A DNA stretch of 64,000 bases, taken from Chitinophaga filiformis (GTDB taxonomy: Bacteria > Bacteroidota > Bacteroidia > Chitinophagales > Chitinophagaceae). The translations under genes and the position numbers were made by a program. The notes below the pieces were generated by a model that had not been told where the DNA came from, did not search any database, and worked only from the letters and a program-made list of their open reading frames with translations. This document shows positions 37,241 through 48,100 of this stretch, in pieces (the stretch's first letter is position 1; every line of letters starts with the position of its first letter). The stretch is from NCBI RefSeq assembly GCF_900102545.1, contig NZ_FNBN01000011.1, positions 18,603 through 82,602 of the forward strand, read 5' to 3'.

Positions 37241-38391
37241 TTAGTTATTGTCAATCCTTCCAATCTGGTACCAGGGTATATTGAAAGCACCGTGATGATA
37301 ATAGATAGCGACCCTGTCGTTTATTTCAACTGCTTCATACAAATTGAGCCCCACCGATTCCCGTTTACTCTCCGGTTGGTGAGCCCATGAGTCTAAGGTC
37401 AGATAATAGCTGGTTGATTTTCCTTTGCGGATGTATTTATTCGTTACCATGACTTCATAATATTCATGGTCTGCTTTGTCCAGTACTGCATTGGTGGTGA
37501 CCACGAAGCCATAACCATTACCGATGAATATCAGCGCCATCATGAATGCGGTTAAAATATATGCCCTTCTGCTTTTGTTAAGATAATGGCTGCAGAGCCA
37601 TAACATGGCCGTCAATGCCACTGCTATCCCGATAGCCAGCGGCCATACCTTGCTGTGCTGCACGATATGTATGCTGCCACTTTTCATCATCTGTATTCCC
37701 GCTACAAACATTGGGATCATAAAGATAGACGGCAATGGACTTCCCTTACCGGCGGCCACCTGCACCAGTCCCTTATGCCTGAGTAACAGCAATAACGACA
37801 ATGGCACACAGCAGAATAATGCCAGGTAATACCAGTCTAAATACAGGAAGCAAAGTACACACAACACAGCGGTAATGCCGATAAGTGTATATGTTTCTAT
37901 TTTCGCTTGTTTTAGCAACTTGTTACCATCCTCTCCTCCTGCTTGCCGTATAGCCTCATCATATACCTCCTGTGCTTCCTCTACATCCAGATCCGGATAA
38001 TGAACGGCCAGCTTTGACTGCAAGAGTCCTATGTCCTTGAAATAAGTAGAAGCCAGTATCCGTTTACCTTTTCCCTCATGAGGGATAATGCGCACATAGT
38101 TCTTATCAACCCTATATCCTTTACGTCGTTCCGCAGAATCTCCCTGTTCACCAGTTTTGACTCCTTCCGGATACTGTAATCATCAAAGATCACTTTTTCA
38201 TCTACCTGCAGAAAACCACATGCGATAAAAAACATCGCGATAAGCGACATTGGTAACATAAAAGCGATAGCTCTTTTGAGGGACGGTTCAATGAAACAAT
38301 TGACAGCCAGCCAGGTAAACAGCGCGAAAAAAAGTCCCAGTATAATATATATGACTATTTTCCAACCGCGGGATAACTCAAAAACTTCCAT
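37241..38391 (-). pseudogene. Membrane protein gene broken by a one-base frameshift
   Basis: Two overlapping frames make one protein. The 5' part (38029-38391) has two membrane helices and the sequence FDDYSIRKESKLVNREILRNDVK. Downstream, the other frame (37241-38095) continues with GYRVDKNYVRIIPHEGKGKRI and several membrane helices. One extra A in the A-run at 38121-38123 (minus strand AAAG to AAAAG) would join NDVK directly to GYRV and make a single protein of about 380 residues. I do not recognise its function. The change may be a real mutation or a sequencing error. The downstream ATG could still start the 284-residue part. Confidence 0.75.
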
Positions 38392-38487
38392 AGTGAGGAT
38401 CTAAGGTTTATTAATCATTGGAATATTCTTTCCCTGGTATATTCTTTCACAGACATCACCAATTACTGTAAATATACCCCTAAACAC

Positions 38488-40971
38488 TTAAAAACCAACC
38501 TTTCTGATCACATCCTGTGCGGCTTCTTTAGGTATTGCCGCGATCAACTCATGGTTCACCTGTGTCAGTTTAGCCCAGTCTTTTGTCTGGATGGATAAAC
38601 GACCGTCCACTTCTATTTCCTTGAGTGCAGCGTCATCACTGATCGCCCGTCGTGTAGATACCAGTTGTTTGAAAGTGTTCACCAGGAATTCCGGATTACG
38701 CCACAACATAGCCAGTAGCAAGGCACGCAAGGCTTCTGCCTTTTCGATTGTTCTCGTAGGACTGGGTGAAGCCAGAAACAATTCTTCGTCTTTTATGATG
38801 TCATAGAAATGTTGCTGGTCCTGTTCCTTCCCGATCGTCGTCAGTTGCTGCTGACAGGCTGTTTTGACTTTGAAGTAGAAGGCTCTCACCTCGTTTAAGC
38901 GCTTCTCTTTAGTAGCAAGGTCCATTGCCTGCGCCAGCTTGCGCTTTCTGTCTTCCAGCTGATAGCGCTTATCAGTCACATCATCGTCCGCCAATACCCT
39001 GGCTTCAGCTTTGATGTTGTCCATGTCTTTCTTCAGGTCGGCCAACTGTTTGCTGACTGTATAAGCTTCCTCTCTGTTAGCTTCGAAGATCTCATTTTCC
39101 AGTTTACCCGCGAGGATGCCGATATCCATTTTCAGTACATCTACCGGTGTATGTCGTTCCTGTGGCGTGAAGGTTTCTTTGAACTCCTGGTCGGCCATCT
39201 GCAGATAGGCAGTAACCGTCAGGTCTCTGGACTCAGAAATGTTAAAGGTCAGTTCAATGTCTGAGCCTTTCAGTACTTCCCTTTGCAGTTTATCGCCTGC
39301 TATTTCGAGGTAGCCCAGGCTCTTATTGGCTTCAGGCAGCGCATAATGCGGTCCCTCCAGCACATTGATCCTGATCCGCTCTCCGTTGGTGGCAGAGATG
39401 GTTTTATTCAGCACACGCGTCATGCCTTTGCGTGAAGGAAGCACGTTATTCTTCTGGAATACCGGCAGGAGCTTCGTTTCACCGGGATGATCATCATCAT
39501 CTATTTCCAGGCAGATATCTTCCGGAATGGGTTGTCCGCTGATGCCATAGCCACTGTCGATACCAATGATACCTGTACCGGTATCGATTATTTTATTCTC
39601 CTGGTCATAAACCGTGAGTCTGAAAAAGTTATAGACGTTCTGCACCAGGGGCAGGTACTCACTGATACGCTCAGAAAGCTTTTTGACGCCGGTGTCAAAA
39701 CCACCGTCTTCCCGGGTGATCCTGTAAGAAAGATTGGACGTATCTCCGGTAATCTTTGCCAGGAATAGTTCCTCTTTCTCGCGGGACATTTTAGGATAGG
39801 TCACCTTAATCGTAACCGGGCTATTTAAGGCAGCACCATCTGTGCCTGACAGCTGGTTCAGTTTACCGGAAGCGTAGTAGGCAGCTCCGGCAGCTACCGC
39901 TGTGATAGGGTCTATTTCACAATTCACGGCTATCTGTAAGATCTCTTCTACCTGCTGACGTACATAGGGAATAAAGGTAGAGCCGCCTACCATCAGCACA
40001 AACTGTATGTCTTTTGCTGCAAGCCGGTTCCTGGTGATGATCTGCTGCACCATACGGATCGTATCATCTACATAACGGCTGATCAAGTCATTGAAAGCGG
40101 CACGGGTGATGGTATATTCAAAGTCGACCGGCGTATTGTTCTCGTCTGTCAGTCCGTCAATAACAATAGTGGCGCTGGTTTTAGAAGACAAGATGATCTT
40201 TGCTTCCTCTGCCTGTTGCAGCAGTACAAAGTATTTCGCGTTGTATTTTCCCTTTGCGCTTTTCATTTCCTGTTCCAGTTCCCGGAACTGATAACGCTCC
40301 ATGATAGCGGGGATCAGTAATTTCTCTACAATGAGATTATCAAAGTCGGTGCCTCCCAGGAAGTTATCTCCTTCATGGTCCAACACTTTCATCTCCCCTT
40401 CCTTCACACGTATCAGGGCTACGTCAAATGTACCGCCACCCAGGTCGTAGACGAGCCACTGACCATCCGGAAGGTCGCTATCCTTTTTCGAGTTCGCATA
40501 GGCGAGGCTGGCTGCAATAGGTTCCTGCAATAGTAATACCTGCCGGAAGCCTGCCAATACAGCAGCTTCTTTGGTAGCATTAGCCTGTATGGTATCAAAA
40601 GACGCGGGTATGGTGATCACACTTGCCTCAGGGTATTCCCATTGGGGAAGGAATGTGCGTAGTTCTTTCAGTATGATGGCGGATAGTTCAACGGGGGTTT
40701 TAGTGCCTCCGATGCTTTTGATATCGTATCGTTCTGAAGTACCCATTTTCCGTTTGAAGCGGCCTATTACACTTTGCGGGTCTTTCTCCAGCCACTCCTT
40801 TGCTTTCTTACCGGCAACGATCCTGTTGTCGTGAAAAGCTACAACTGAAGGCAGCGTATAGCTACCCGGATCGGCCGGGCTATGGAATAACTGCACTTTG
40901 CCATCAGTGAATTTAGCAATGGCTGAATTGGTGGTACCAAGGTCTATACCGAAATTGATCATCTGCTCCAT
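38488..40971 (-). CDS. Long Hsp70-family chaperone
   Basis: An 827-residue Hsp70 protein, longer than DnaK (about 640). The ATPase domain has the phosphate 1 motif GIDLGTTNSAIAKF, phosphate 2 motif YDLGGGTFDVALI, and the adenosine motif VLMVGGSTFIPYV, so it should bind and hydrolyse ATP. A substrate-binding region follows (about 430-620), then a long charged coiled-coil segment with KELADLKKDMDN-like sequence and a C-terminal helical domain absent from DnaK. The DnaK linker DVLLLDVTP is not seen, so it is a divergent Hsp70, not the housekeeping copy. Its ATG overlaps the stop of the GrpE-like gene by one base, so it is translated in step with it. Confidence 0.9.
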   Translation of the reverse strand: MEQMINFGIDLGTTNSAIAKFTDGKVQLFHSPADPGSYTLPSVVAFHDNRIVAGKKAKEWLEKDPQSVIGRFKRKMGTSERYDIKSIGGTKTPVELSAIILKELRTFLPQWEYPEASVITIPASFDTIQANATKEAAVLAGFRQVLLLQEPIAASLAYANSKKDSDLPDGQWLVYDLGGGTFDVALIRVKEGEMKVLDHEGDNFLGGTDFDNLIVEKLLIPAIMERYQFRELEQEMKSAKGKYNAKYFVLLQQAEEAKIILSSKTSATIVIDGLTDENNTPVDFEYTITRAAFNDLISRYVDDTIRMVQQIITRNRLAAKDIQFVLMVGGSTFIPYVRQQVEEILQIAVNCEIDPITAVAAGAAYYASGKLNQLSGTDGAALNSPVTIKVTYPKMSREKEELFLAKITGDTSNLSYRITREDGGFDTGVKKLSERISEYLPLVQNVYNFFRLTVYDQENKIIDTGTGIIGIDSGYGISGQPIPEDICLEIDDDDHPGETKLLPVFQKNNVLPSRKGMTRVLNKTISATNGERIRINVLEGPHYALPEANKSLGYLEIAGDKLQREVLKGSDIELTFNISESRDLTVTAYLQMADQEFKETFTPQERHTPVDVLKMDIGILAGKLENEIFEANREEAYTVSKQLADLKKDMDNIKAEARVLADDDVTDKRYQLEDRKRKLAQAMDLATKEKRLNEVRAFYFKVKTACQQQLTTIGKEQDQQHFYDIIKDEELFLASPSPTRTIEKAEALRALLLAMLWRNPEFLVNTFKQLVSTRRAISDDAALKEIEVDGRLSIQTKDWAKLTQVNHELIAAIPKEAAQDVIRKVGF

Positions 40972-41342
40972 TACTGATTGTTTTTAGCTTTTACTACGAC
41001 TACTGCCTTTTGTACAATGAAACTGGCGCCAGCGCCCTGCAGGCGGATGATAGGCTTTATTACTTCTGTGATCTGCAGGTTCTCCGTGCTGTCGCCTGCT
41101 ATGCTGGCCTCACAGTCTGTGCGGGTAATGTTATAATCTTCCCCGATAGGGTTATGATAAACAAATCCGGGTGTATCGTCGCCGCCTTGTAAGCCCAGTC
41201 CCTGTTCCATGATCTCTTTCAGCTTATTCACGTTACGGTGGATGGAATTGGGTTCCTGGAGAGCGGACAATTTCTTTTCTATCTCAAACACCTGGTTCAG
41301 GATGTCCAGGTAGGCCTTTGTTACTTTTATAGGGTCGGTCAT
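40971..41342 (-). CDS. Small GrpE-like protein of the Hsp70 operon
   Basis: A 123-residue protein without signal peptide. Residues 1-45 are a probable coiled coil; residues 55-123 resemble the beta-wing of GrpE: the pattern NPIGEDYN, then TDCEASIAG and ITEVIKPIIRLQ...VQKAVVVV parallels the GrpE wing (NxPxDPN, HxAI, V...GY..NGR.IR.A.V.V). GrpE proteins exchange ADP for ATP on Hsp70. The protein is shorter than normal GrpE and the resemblance is weak in identity, so I treat it as a likely nucleotide-exchange factor for the neighbouring Hsp70. It lies between the tail-anchored protein gene and the Hsp70 gene, with 27 bases before and a one-base overlap after. Confidence 0.5.
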   Translation of the reverse strand: MTDPIKVTKAYLDILNQVFEIEKKLSALQEPNSIHRNVNKLKEIMEQGLGLQGGDDTPGFVYHNPIGEDYNITRTDCEASIAGDSTENLQITEVIKPIIRLQGAGASFIVQKAVVVVKAKNNQ

Positions 41343-41369
41343 TCGTTAATTATTTAGGTGAGGTATTCA

Positions 41370-42644
41370 TCAGGAGCAGGCTTTGAACAATAGCAGGCTT
41401 ATGATGATAGCGAATGCACCCCACAGCATGTTTTTCAATGTTTTTTCATTACTACCATCAGGATCGTGCTCTCCGACAGATGACCTGTCTTCACTGAAGA
41501 TCTGAAACTTTGCCTGCGACAATAGTTCCAGTGTTTCCGCTTCCAGTCCCTGGATGCGTTCGGCCATCTCTATATAGCTGTAAGCAGCCTCCTTATTCCG
41601 GTGATGCTTCCAGAGGTTCCCTCCTAGTGTACTCAGTTTAATTGCCAGGCGGTATTTGATAGCCTTATACTTCCCATCCAGTGCGCTGATAGCGGCTATG
41701 TCAATGTTCTTGTCGATCCATATTTTTACGCCGCCTACATTTGTCTGCGGATTGGCGGCCGCTTCAACGATCTGGGATAATAACCGGATCAATTCCAGGT
41801 ATTGATTTACTATCGGGTCGTCTCCTTTAGCCGCTTTCTGTTCCTGCTCGATATTCAACAGCACTTCATAATCTTTCAGAATGGTCTCTTTGGCTACCCC
41901 ATCAATCTTCAGCGTGAGTATATCCTGGTGTAACTGTTTGGCCACAGGCAGATTGATCCTTGTATTATTGATCTCTACCGATAGATTGCGTAGGGCTATA
42001 GCCATTTTGTTGCGTATCTCCTGGAAATATGGCGGCAGGGTATTCAGGCGCTCTTTGTCCATCAATACCTCTACCTGGGCCATAATGGCGTTTATGTCTA
42101 TCTCTTGCGTGGTGTCCTTTACTTTGTCTGTGATGACCAGGACATCTTCTACCTGCCTGACCAGGTCATTTCGCAGTGTCTTACAGGAGGTCTCAATATC
42201 ATCGGGTGTCACGATAGGGTCGATCGCTATTAGCTGGCTGAATGAACCATCTTTCCGCTGCCAGGCTTTCCAGAGTATACTGTCGTAAGCTGTGGCGAAA
42301 TAAGGGCTGATAAAGCGCACAAACTCAGGCAGTTTGTAGATGCTCTCATGCCGGAAGGCCGTAAAGAAACTTTCATCCCCGTTCAGGAGGAATTTGCTCA
42401 GGGCAGCATTGTTGGCTATGAAATGATAGAATTCCAGTTTATCGCGCTGCTCCAGTTCATCGATCACGCGTTCACAGTCGGCACGGGTCAGTTGTTGTCC
42501 ATGGTAATTGAAAAAGCCATCATCAGAGAGGTCTATTTCCGCCAGAACAGCCTTTTTGGCCCTTTTGATACTTGTGTCGTCAATGGTGGTCAGGTCGGTA
42601 GCAGCCAGGTTAAGAATGTCAACAGGATTAATAAATTGCGTCAT
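41370..42644 (-). CDS. Tail-anchored helical protein of the Hsp70 operon
   Basis: A 424-residue protein, first gene of the Hsp70 transcript. The N-terminus (NPVDILNLAATDLTTIDDTSIKRAKKAVLAEIDLSDDG) has a J-domain-like helical order (a DIL.L opening and a helix with KRAKKAV) but lacks the HPD triad. The middle is long alpha-helical. The last 20 residues form a single membrane helix (ALFAIIISLLLF-like) ending in Cys-Ser, so it is anchored with its bulk in the cytoplasm. With the GrpE-like and Hsp70 genes directly behind, it could be the recruiting partner of a membrane chaperone system. I do not recognise a named family. Confidence 0.6.
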   Translation of the reverse strand: MTQFINPVDILNLAATDLTTIDDTSIKRAKKAVLAEIDLSDDGFFNYHGQQLTRADCERVIDELEQRDKLEFYHFIANNAALSKFLLNGDESFFTAFRHESIYKLPEFVRFISPYFATAYDSILWKAWQRKDGSFSQLIAIDPIVTPDDIETSCKTLRNDLVRQVEDVLVITDKVKDTTQEIDINAIMAQVEVLMDKERLNTLPPYFQEIRNKMAIALRNLSVEINNTRINLPVAKQLHQDILTLKIDGVAKETILKDYEVLLNIEQEQKAAKGDDPIVNQYLELIRLLSQIVEAAANPQTNVGGVKIWIDKNIDIAAISALDGKYKAIKYRLAIKLSTLGGNLWKHHRNKEAAYSYIEMAERIQGLEAETLELLSQAKFQIFSEDRSSVGEHDPDGSNEKTLKNMLWGAFAIIISLLLFKACS

Positions 42645-42787
42645 AGTGTATTGTCCGGTAAAGGGATGCTGGGATTATTATAAAGTATAAAAATATTAAT
42701 ATATTTCATACTAACAGGAATAATTTCCGGCGGCGGGATTAACACGCTGATCCTCAATCTGCCTTTAGCATTGCTTACAAATGTTCA

Positions 42788-43004
42788 CCCGGGGTTATCA
42801 CCGGCACACGTTTAACCCGGGGTTATCACCGACACACGTTTAACCCGGGGTTATCACCGGCACACGTTTAACCCGGGGTTATCACCGGCACACGTTTAAC
42901 CCGGGGTTATCACCGACACACGTTTAACCCGGGGTTATCACCGGCACACGTTTAACCCGGGGTTATCACCCCGCGCTACAAACACTGAGACTCCTAACGG
43001 AGTC
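42788..43004 (+). repeat. 28-bp tandem repeat with REP-like end
   Basis: Units starting CCCGGGGTTATCACC lie at 42788, 42816, 42844, 42872, 42900, 42928 and 42956, a strict 28-base period, with the spacer part GGCACACGTTTAA or GACACACGTTTAA. The last unit runs into CCGCGCTACAAACA and GACTCC...GGAGTC, the same ending as the single-copy REP-like repeats. Units have no unique spacers. This fills the gap 42645-43065; nothing else is seen there. Confidence 0.9.
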
Positions 43005-43065
43005 TTAAAATTTGATCGACCAGGCTCTCCTCTGCTTGTCCTTGCTATTTGCGGGAAACGGCTTC

Positions 43066-43602
43066 TCAATCTGCCTTCAGCATTCTCATTACCTCCCAGA
43101 GGTGTTCACAGCTATCCAGGTCTTTTACCGGGGAAAGGGCCAGTATGTCTTTCCGGATCTTGTTAAGGGCGCTCAGGCCGGGCAGCGAACCGCCGGGTAA
43201 GGCGACCAGGCAGGCCAGGGCTGTTTTCAGCACTGTAGCTTTTACACGCATGCTATGAGGGGAATACCGTGCCGGATGCAGGTGAACAAACCTGCCGGGT
43301 TCTGTACCGGGTAGTAATACCCAGCGGGAAGTATCTGAAAGGGTGATCTCTACGAATCCCCTGTTGTTCTTCAGCCAATTCAGGTAGGCGCTTTCGTGGT
43401 ATATACCGAGGTCCAGTATCTGATCTGTTACTTCCTCAAAAATGGCTGGCAGGTCCAGGGCCCCATAATAAATGTCCATTTGTGAGTTGCCCAATACTTT
43501 CAGTCTTTCGGGAAGAGTATCCAATGTGATACTTTCCAGTTCTGCGTGGATGTATCCACGGTGGTGTTTCAGTGCATTAAATAGGATATTGGCAGCATTC
43601 AT
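43066..43602 (-). CDS. Conserved hypothetical protein
   Basis: A 178-residue soluble protein. I chose the ATG at 43602 (MNAANILFNALKHHRG); the frame extends 87 bases upstream but that part is hydrophobic and lies close to the efflux gene stop. I do not recognise the family. Visible features are an N-terminal helical segment, a middle alpha/beta part with SDTSRWVLLPGTEPGRFVHLHPARYSPHSMRVKATVLKT, and a C-terminal helix. It lacks signal peptide and membrane segments. It lies downstream of the efflux operon in the same direction, with 87 bases between. Confidence 0.65.
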   Translation of the reverse strand: MNAANILFNALKHHRGYIHAELESITLDTLPERLKVLGNSQMDIYYGALDLPAIFEEVTDQILDLGIYHESAYLNWLKNNRGFVEITLSDTSRWVLLPGTEPGRFVHLHPARYSPHSMRVKATVLKTALACLVALPGGSLPGLSALNKIRKDILALSPVKDLDSCEHLWEVMRMLKAD

Positions 43603-43689
43603 CGATAACAGATAAGGGGACAATATATAAACGAAAAAACGCCACAAAAATATGTGACGTTCTCCCGAATATACAAACAAAATGTACAT

Positions 43690-45111
43690 TTATCGCCAAC
43701 CGCCCCCGAGGGAACGGTAAAGATCTACAACTGCATACAGCTGATCTCTTTTCAGATTGCTGATCTCCAGTTCACTTTGTAATACGTTGCTTTGTGCTAC
43801 AATCACCTCCAGGTAGGTAGCCCTGCCGCTCTCGAACAGCTGATTGGCATTGTGTACCGCCTGTTGTAATGTCTGCACTTTATTGGAAGCAATATCATAT
43901 TGCGACTTCAGTTTCTCGATTTTTACCAATGCATCTGACACCTCTCCTACTGCATCCAGCACATTCTGTCTGAAGCGGATCACGGACTGCTCTCTTTCGA
44001 TCTTCGCTACTTCGAACTGTGTTTTCAGCTCCTTACGTGCAAACAGAGGCTGTGTGATGCCTGCTGTGGCCAATCCGAAGAGGGATGAAGGGATCTGAAA
44101 CCATTCGCTGAACTTTACTGCATTGATACCTCCCTGGGCTGTAATGGTCAGGGAAGGATACATCCTGGCTTTGGTCACGCCTACTTTGGCATTGGCCATT
44201 GTAAGGGCCAGTTCACTGCTCCTCACATCCGGCCTGCGACCCAGCATATCTGAAGGAATACCGGTGGCCAGTTTTTCGGTCAGCGGATAATCATTCAGTT
44301 TAGTATGCCTTTCTATGGCTGCAGGCAATTCGCCTGACAGGATACGCAGGGCGTTCTCCTGTATGGCCATATTCTGCTCAATCTGTGGAATGAGCTGCGC
44401 GGCTGTCAGCTGTTGCGCTTCTGCCTGTTGTACGGCCACCAATGTTACCTGTCCGGCATCATACTGCAAGCGGATAATGCGCAGGGTACTGTCGTTCAGT
44501 TTCAGGTTACGCTGTGCTACTGCCATCTGTTCATCCAGCATCAGCAGGTTATAGTACGCTTTTGATACGGTAGTAACGATGTCTGTCTGCAGCAGCTTTT
44601 TGGATTCTTCCGTTTGCAGATAAGCGGCTAAAGCTGTCTTCTTCTGGTTACGGATCTTACCCCAGATGTCTGCTTCCCATGAAAATTGCAGGTTAGCGTT
44701 GTAATCTTCCAGGTGCTGTGTGCCCAGGAAGTTACTCAGACTTATACCGTTCAAGCTATTGTCGGACGGGCGGGTGGTACCTGCGGTTACGTTCAGTGTT
44801 GCAGATGGTACATTGAGCAGTTTCGCCTGTCTTAACTGCAGTTTCGCAGTTTCGATATTCAGCAGGGCCACCTGCATATCATAATTCTTACGGATGGCGT
44901 TATCGATCAGGCCTTTCAGGGTCGCGTCTGTAAAGAAGTTCTCCCAGGGGAGGCTTGCAATACTGGCTGTATCTGTCGTCTGCACACCGTTCCTGAACGC
45001 AGCCGGCAATTCCGGCTGCGGGGTCGGTGTATCTTTGGACACTCTACATGCTTCCAAAAATCCGGCTCCTATTAATCCTATTAAAAAATACTTATTTATC
45101 TGTGTGCTCAT
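43690..45111 (-). CDS. RND efflux outer-membrane channel, TolC/NodT type
   Basis: A 473-residue lipoprotein (signal ending GFLEAC, lipid Cys at 22) of the outer-membrane factor family. It shows two internally similar halves with long helices, such as QLRQAKLLNVPSATLNV and TKARMYPSLTITAQGG. The first part of each half carries the coiled-coil tunnel and the loops cross the outer membrane. It gives the exit duct of the tripartite pump. Its ATG overlaps the permease stop by 4 bases, so the two are coupled. Confidence 0.93.
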   Translation of the reverse strand: MSTQINKYFLIGLIGAGFLEACRVSKDTPTPQPELPAAFRNGVQTTDTASIASLPWENFFTDATLKGLIDNAIRKNYDMQVALLNIETAKLQLRQAKLLNVPSATLNVTAGTTRPSDNSLNGISLSNFLGTQHLEDYNANLQFSWEADIWGKIRNQKKTALAAYLQTEESKKLLQTDIVTTVSKAYYNLLMLDEQMAVAQRNLKLNDSTLRIIRLQYDAGQVTLVAVQQAEAQQLTAAQLIPQIEQNMAIQENALRILSGELPAAIERHTKLNDYPLTEKLATGIPSDMLGRRPDVRSSELALTMANAKVGVTKARMYPSLTITAQGGINAVKFSEWFQIPSSLFGLATAGITQPLFARKELKTQFEVAKIEREQSVIRFRQNVLDAVGEVSDALVKIEKLKSQYDIASNKVQTLQQAVHNANQLFESGRATYLEVIVAQSNVLQSELEISNLKRDQLYAVVDLYRSLGGGWR

Positions 45112-48100
45112 ACTAATTCCGGTTTAGTGGCTCTCGCCTTTTCATTGTTAACAACGGCAGGTGATTTACCAGTGATCTTCTCCTGGAGGAACTGGAATAT
45201 CACAAACAATACAGGAATCACGAATAATCCCAGTACTACTCCACTCACCATACCTCCTGCTGCACCAATACTGATAGAGTGGTTACCGATAGCAGAAGGA
45301 CCGTTGTCGCTCATCATTGGTATCAGACCTACCACGAATGCCAATGATGTCATGAGGATTGGACGTAACCTCAGTCTTGCTGCTTCTATAGCTGCAAACA
45401 CCAGGTTCTTACCTGCGCGTCTTCTCTGGCTGGCATATTCCACGATCAGGATCGCGTTCTTCGCCAGCAATCCGATCAGCATTACCAGGGCTACCTGTAC
45501 ATAGATATTGTTGGAGATATCAGTGTAACGGATAGACAGGAATACGCCGAGGATACCGGTAGGAATAGACAGGATCACCGCCAGTGGCAGGATATAGCTT
45601 TCATATTGCGCTGCCAGCAGGAAGTATACGAACAACAGACAGAGTGAGAAGATGATCACTGATTGTCCGCTGGAAGAGATCTCCTCCCTTGTCATACCGG
45701 AGAACTCGTAGGAATAACCGCTAGGCAGGTACTGAGCAGCTACTTCTTCTACAGCCTTGATAGCATCACCAGAGCTGAAGCCTGGTTTGGAGATCACGTT
45801 CAGACTGATAGAGTTGAACAGGTTATAGCGGGAAGTGTTTTCAGGACCGAATACACGTTTTAAGTTCACCAGTGATTTCACAGGCACCATTTCATTCAGC
45901 CTGTTCTTCACGAAGATACCGTCCATAGATGTTGGCGCAGCACGTTCGTCTTTTTCTGCCTGCAGCATTACCCTGTAGTATTTACCAAAGCGGTTGAAAT
46001 CAGCCGCCTGTGTACTACCGAAGTAAGCGCCCATTGTGGTCAGGATATCTTTTACGTTCACGCTCAGCTGCTCTGCTTTTTCTGCATCTACTTCAATTTC
46101 ATACTGCGGATAATCAGCTCTGAAAGTGGTGAATGCAAATGCTATTTCCGGACGTTTCATCAGTTCTCCGATGAAGCCATAAGCAACGCCGGCGAATTTA
46201 TCCAGTTTGCCACTGGTCTTATCCTGCAACACCATATCCAGTGCATCTACGTTACTGAAACCAGGCACTGTAGGGAAGGTGAAGACGAAGAAGCTTGCAT
46301 CCTGGATGGTAGCGAGTTTTCCTCTTACCTGGTCCATGATGGCATTGATATCTTTCACTGGTCCTCTTTCCTTTGCATCTTTCAGCAGGATGAAAGCCAC
46401 ACCTGCGTTAGGGCTGGAAGCGGAAGTCAGGATGTTAAAACCAGACAATCCCATCAGCGTTCTCTTAGATGGCAGGTCGTTCAGTACGTTTTCCAACTGT
46501 TTGATCACAGCAGTCGTTCTATCGAGGGAAGCGCCAGGTTGCATGGACATAGAGATGGCGATGAAACCCTGGTCTTCGGAAGGAATGAAGCCGGTAGGCG
46601 TTTTTCTTACCAGGTAAACGGTAGAAACGATCACTACTACAAGCCCTACAATACTCACCCATTTATGGCGGATGAGGAAGCGGAGACTGTCAACATATTT
46701 ACGTGTGAGGCGATCAAAGCCGGTATTAAATCCTGCAAAGAATTTCTCTTTGAAAGTCAGTTTGTGGCTTTTATCGTGTGGATCATCACCATGGTGATGT
46801 ACTTCTTTCAGGAACAATGCTGCCAGCGCAGGGCTCAAAGTCAAGGCGTTCACGGCAGAGATCACGATCGCGATCGCCAGTGTGAAGGCGAACTGACGAT
46901 AGAACACACCGGTAGAACCTTCCATGAAACCTACAGGCAGGAACACTGCAGACATTACCAGTGTAATGGATACGATCGCACCGCTGATCTCACTCATTGC
47001 GGAGACAGTCGCTTCTCTTGGACCCATGCCTTTCTTTTCCATTTTCGAGTGCACTGCTTCGACGACGACGATGGCGTCATCCACCACGATACCGATGGCC
47101 AGTACCAGGGCGAAGAGTGTCAGCAGGTTGATAGAGAAGCCCAGCAGGGAGATAAAGAAGAATGTACCGATGATGGCCACAGGCACAGCAATCGCCGGGA
47201 TCAGTGTAGAGCGGAAGTCCTGCAGGAAGATGAATACCACAATGAATACCAGGATAAAGGCTTCAATGAGCGTATGTTTCACCTGTTCAATGGAGAGATC
47301 AAGTGTATCCTTGGTGTTGTAAAGGATCAGGTGTTTTACTCCTTTCGGGAAATCCTTTGATAATTTGTCCATCAGTTTCATGATGGAGATCTGGATCTCG
47401 TTGGAGTTGGAACCTGCCAGCTGGAAAGCGGCGATGTTGATACCTGGCTTTCCGTTTACACGGGTATAGTTACCGTAAGTGTAGGCACCAAATTCAACTC
47501 TGGCCACATCTTTCAGGCGGAGCATAGAACCGTCGCCGTTAGACCTGATCACGATATTCTCATAGTCTTCCGGTTTGGTCAGCTTACCTTTATATTTTAT
47601 CACATATTCGAAAGACTCCGTGCTGCTTTCACCGAATTTACCGGGAGCAGCTTCAAGGCTTTTGTCCTGGATAGCAGCTGTTACATCTCTTGGCGTGAGG
47701 TTGTAAGCGGCCATCTGTTTAGGATTCATCCAGATCCTCATGGAGTAGTCTTTGTTACCACCGAAGATGATGGACTGTCCTACACCGGGAATCCTTTTTA
47801 TCTCAGGGATGATATTGATCTGTGCGTAGTTGGCCAGGAATGTCTGGTCGTATACTTTAGGATCTTCGGAGTACATATCTACCACCATCAGCAAACTATT
47901 CTGCTGTTTGGCGGTGGTCACACCTGCCTGTACCACTTCGGCGGGCAACTGTGCGGTAGCCTGCGCCACCCTGTTCTGTACGTTTACAGCCGCCTGGTCG
48001 GGGTCTGTACCGAGTTTAAAGAATACGGTGATGACGAGGGAACCATCGTTACTGGCGGTGGAGGTCATGTAGATCATGTTCTCTACCCCGTTGATGGATT

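Noticed and set aside
42788..43004. CRISPR array
   Set aside because: Units are contiguous and nearly identical, with no unique spacers and no cas genes in the window.
46539..47360. Open frame antisense to the RND pump
   Set aside because: His/Asp/Gln-rich translation typical of reversed codons; the pump gene is unambiguous.
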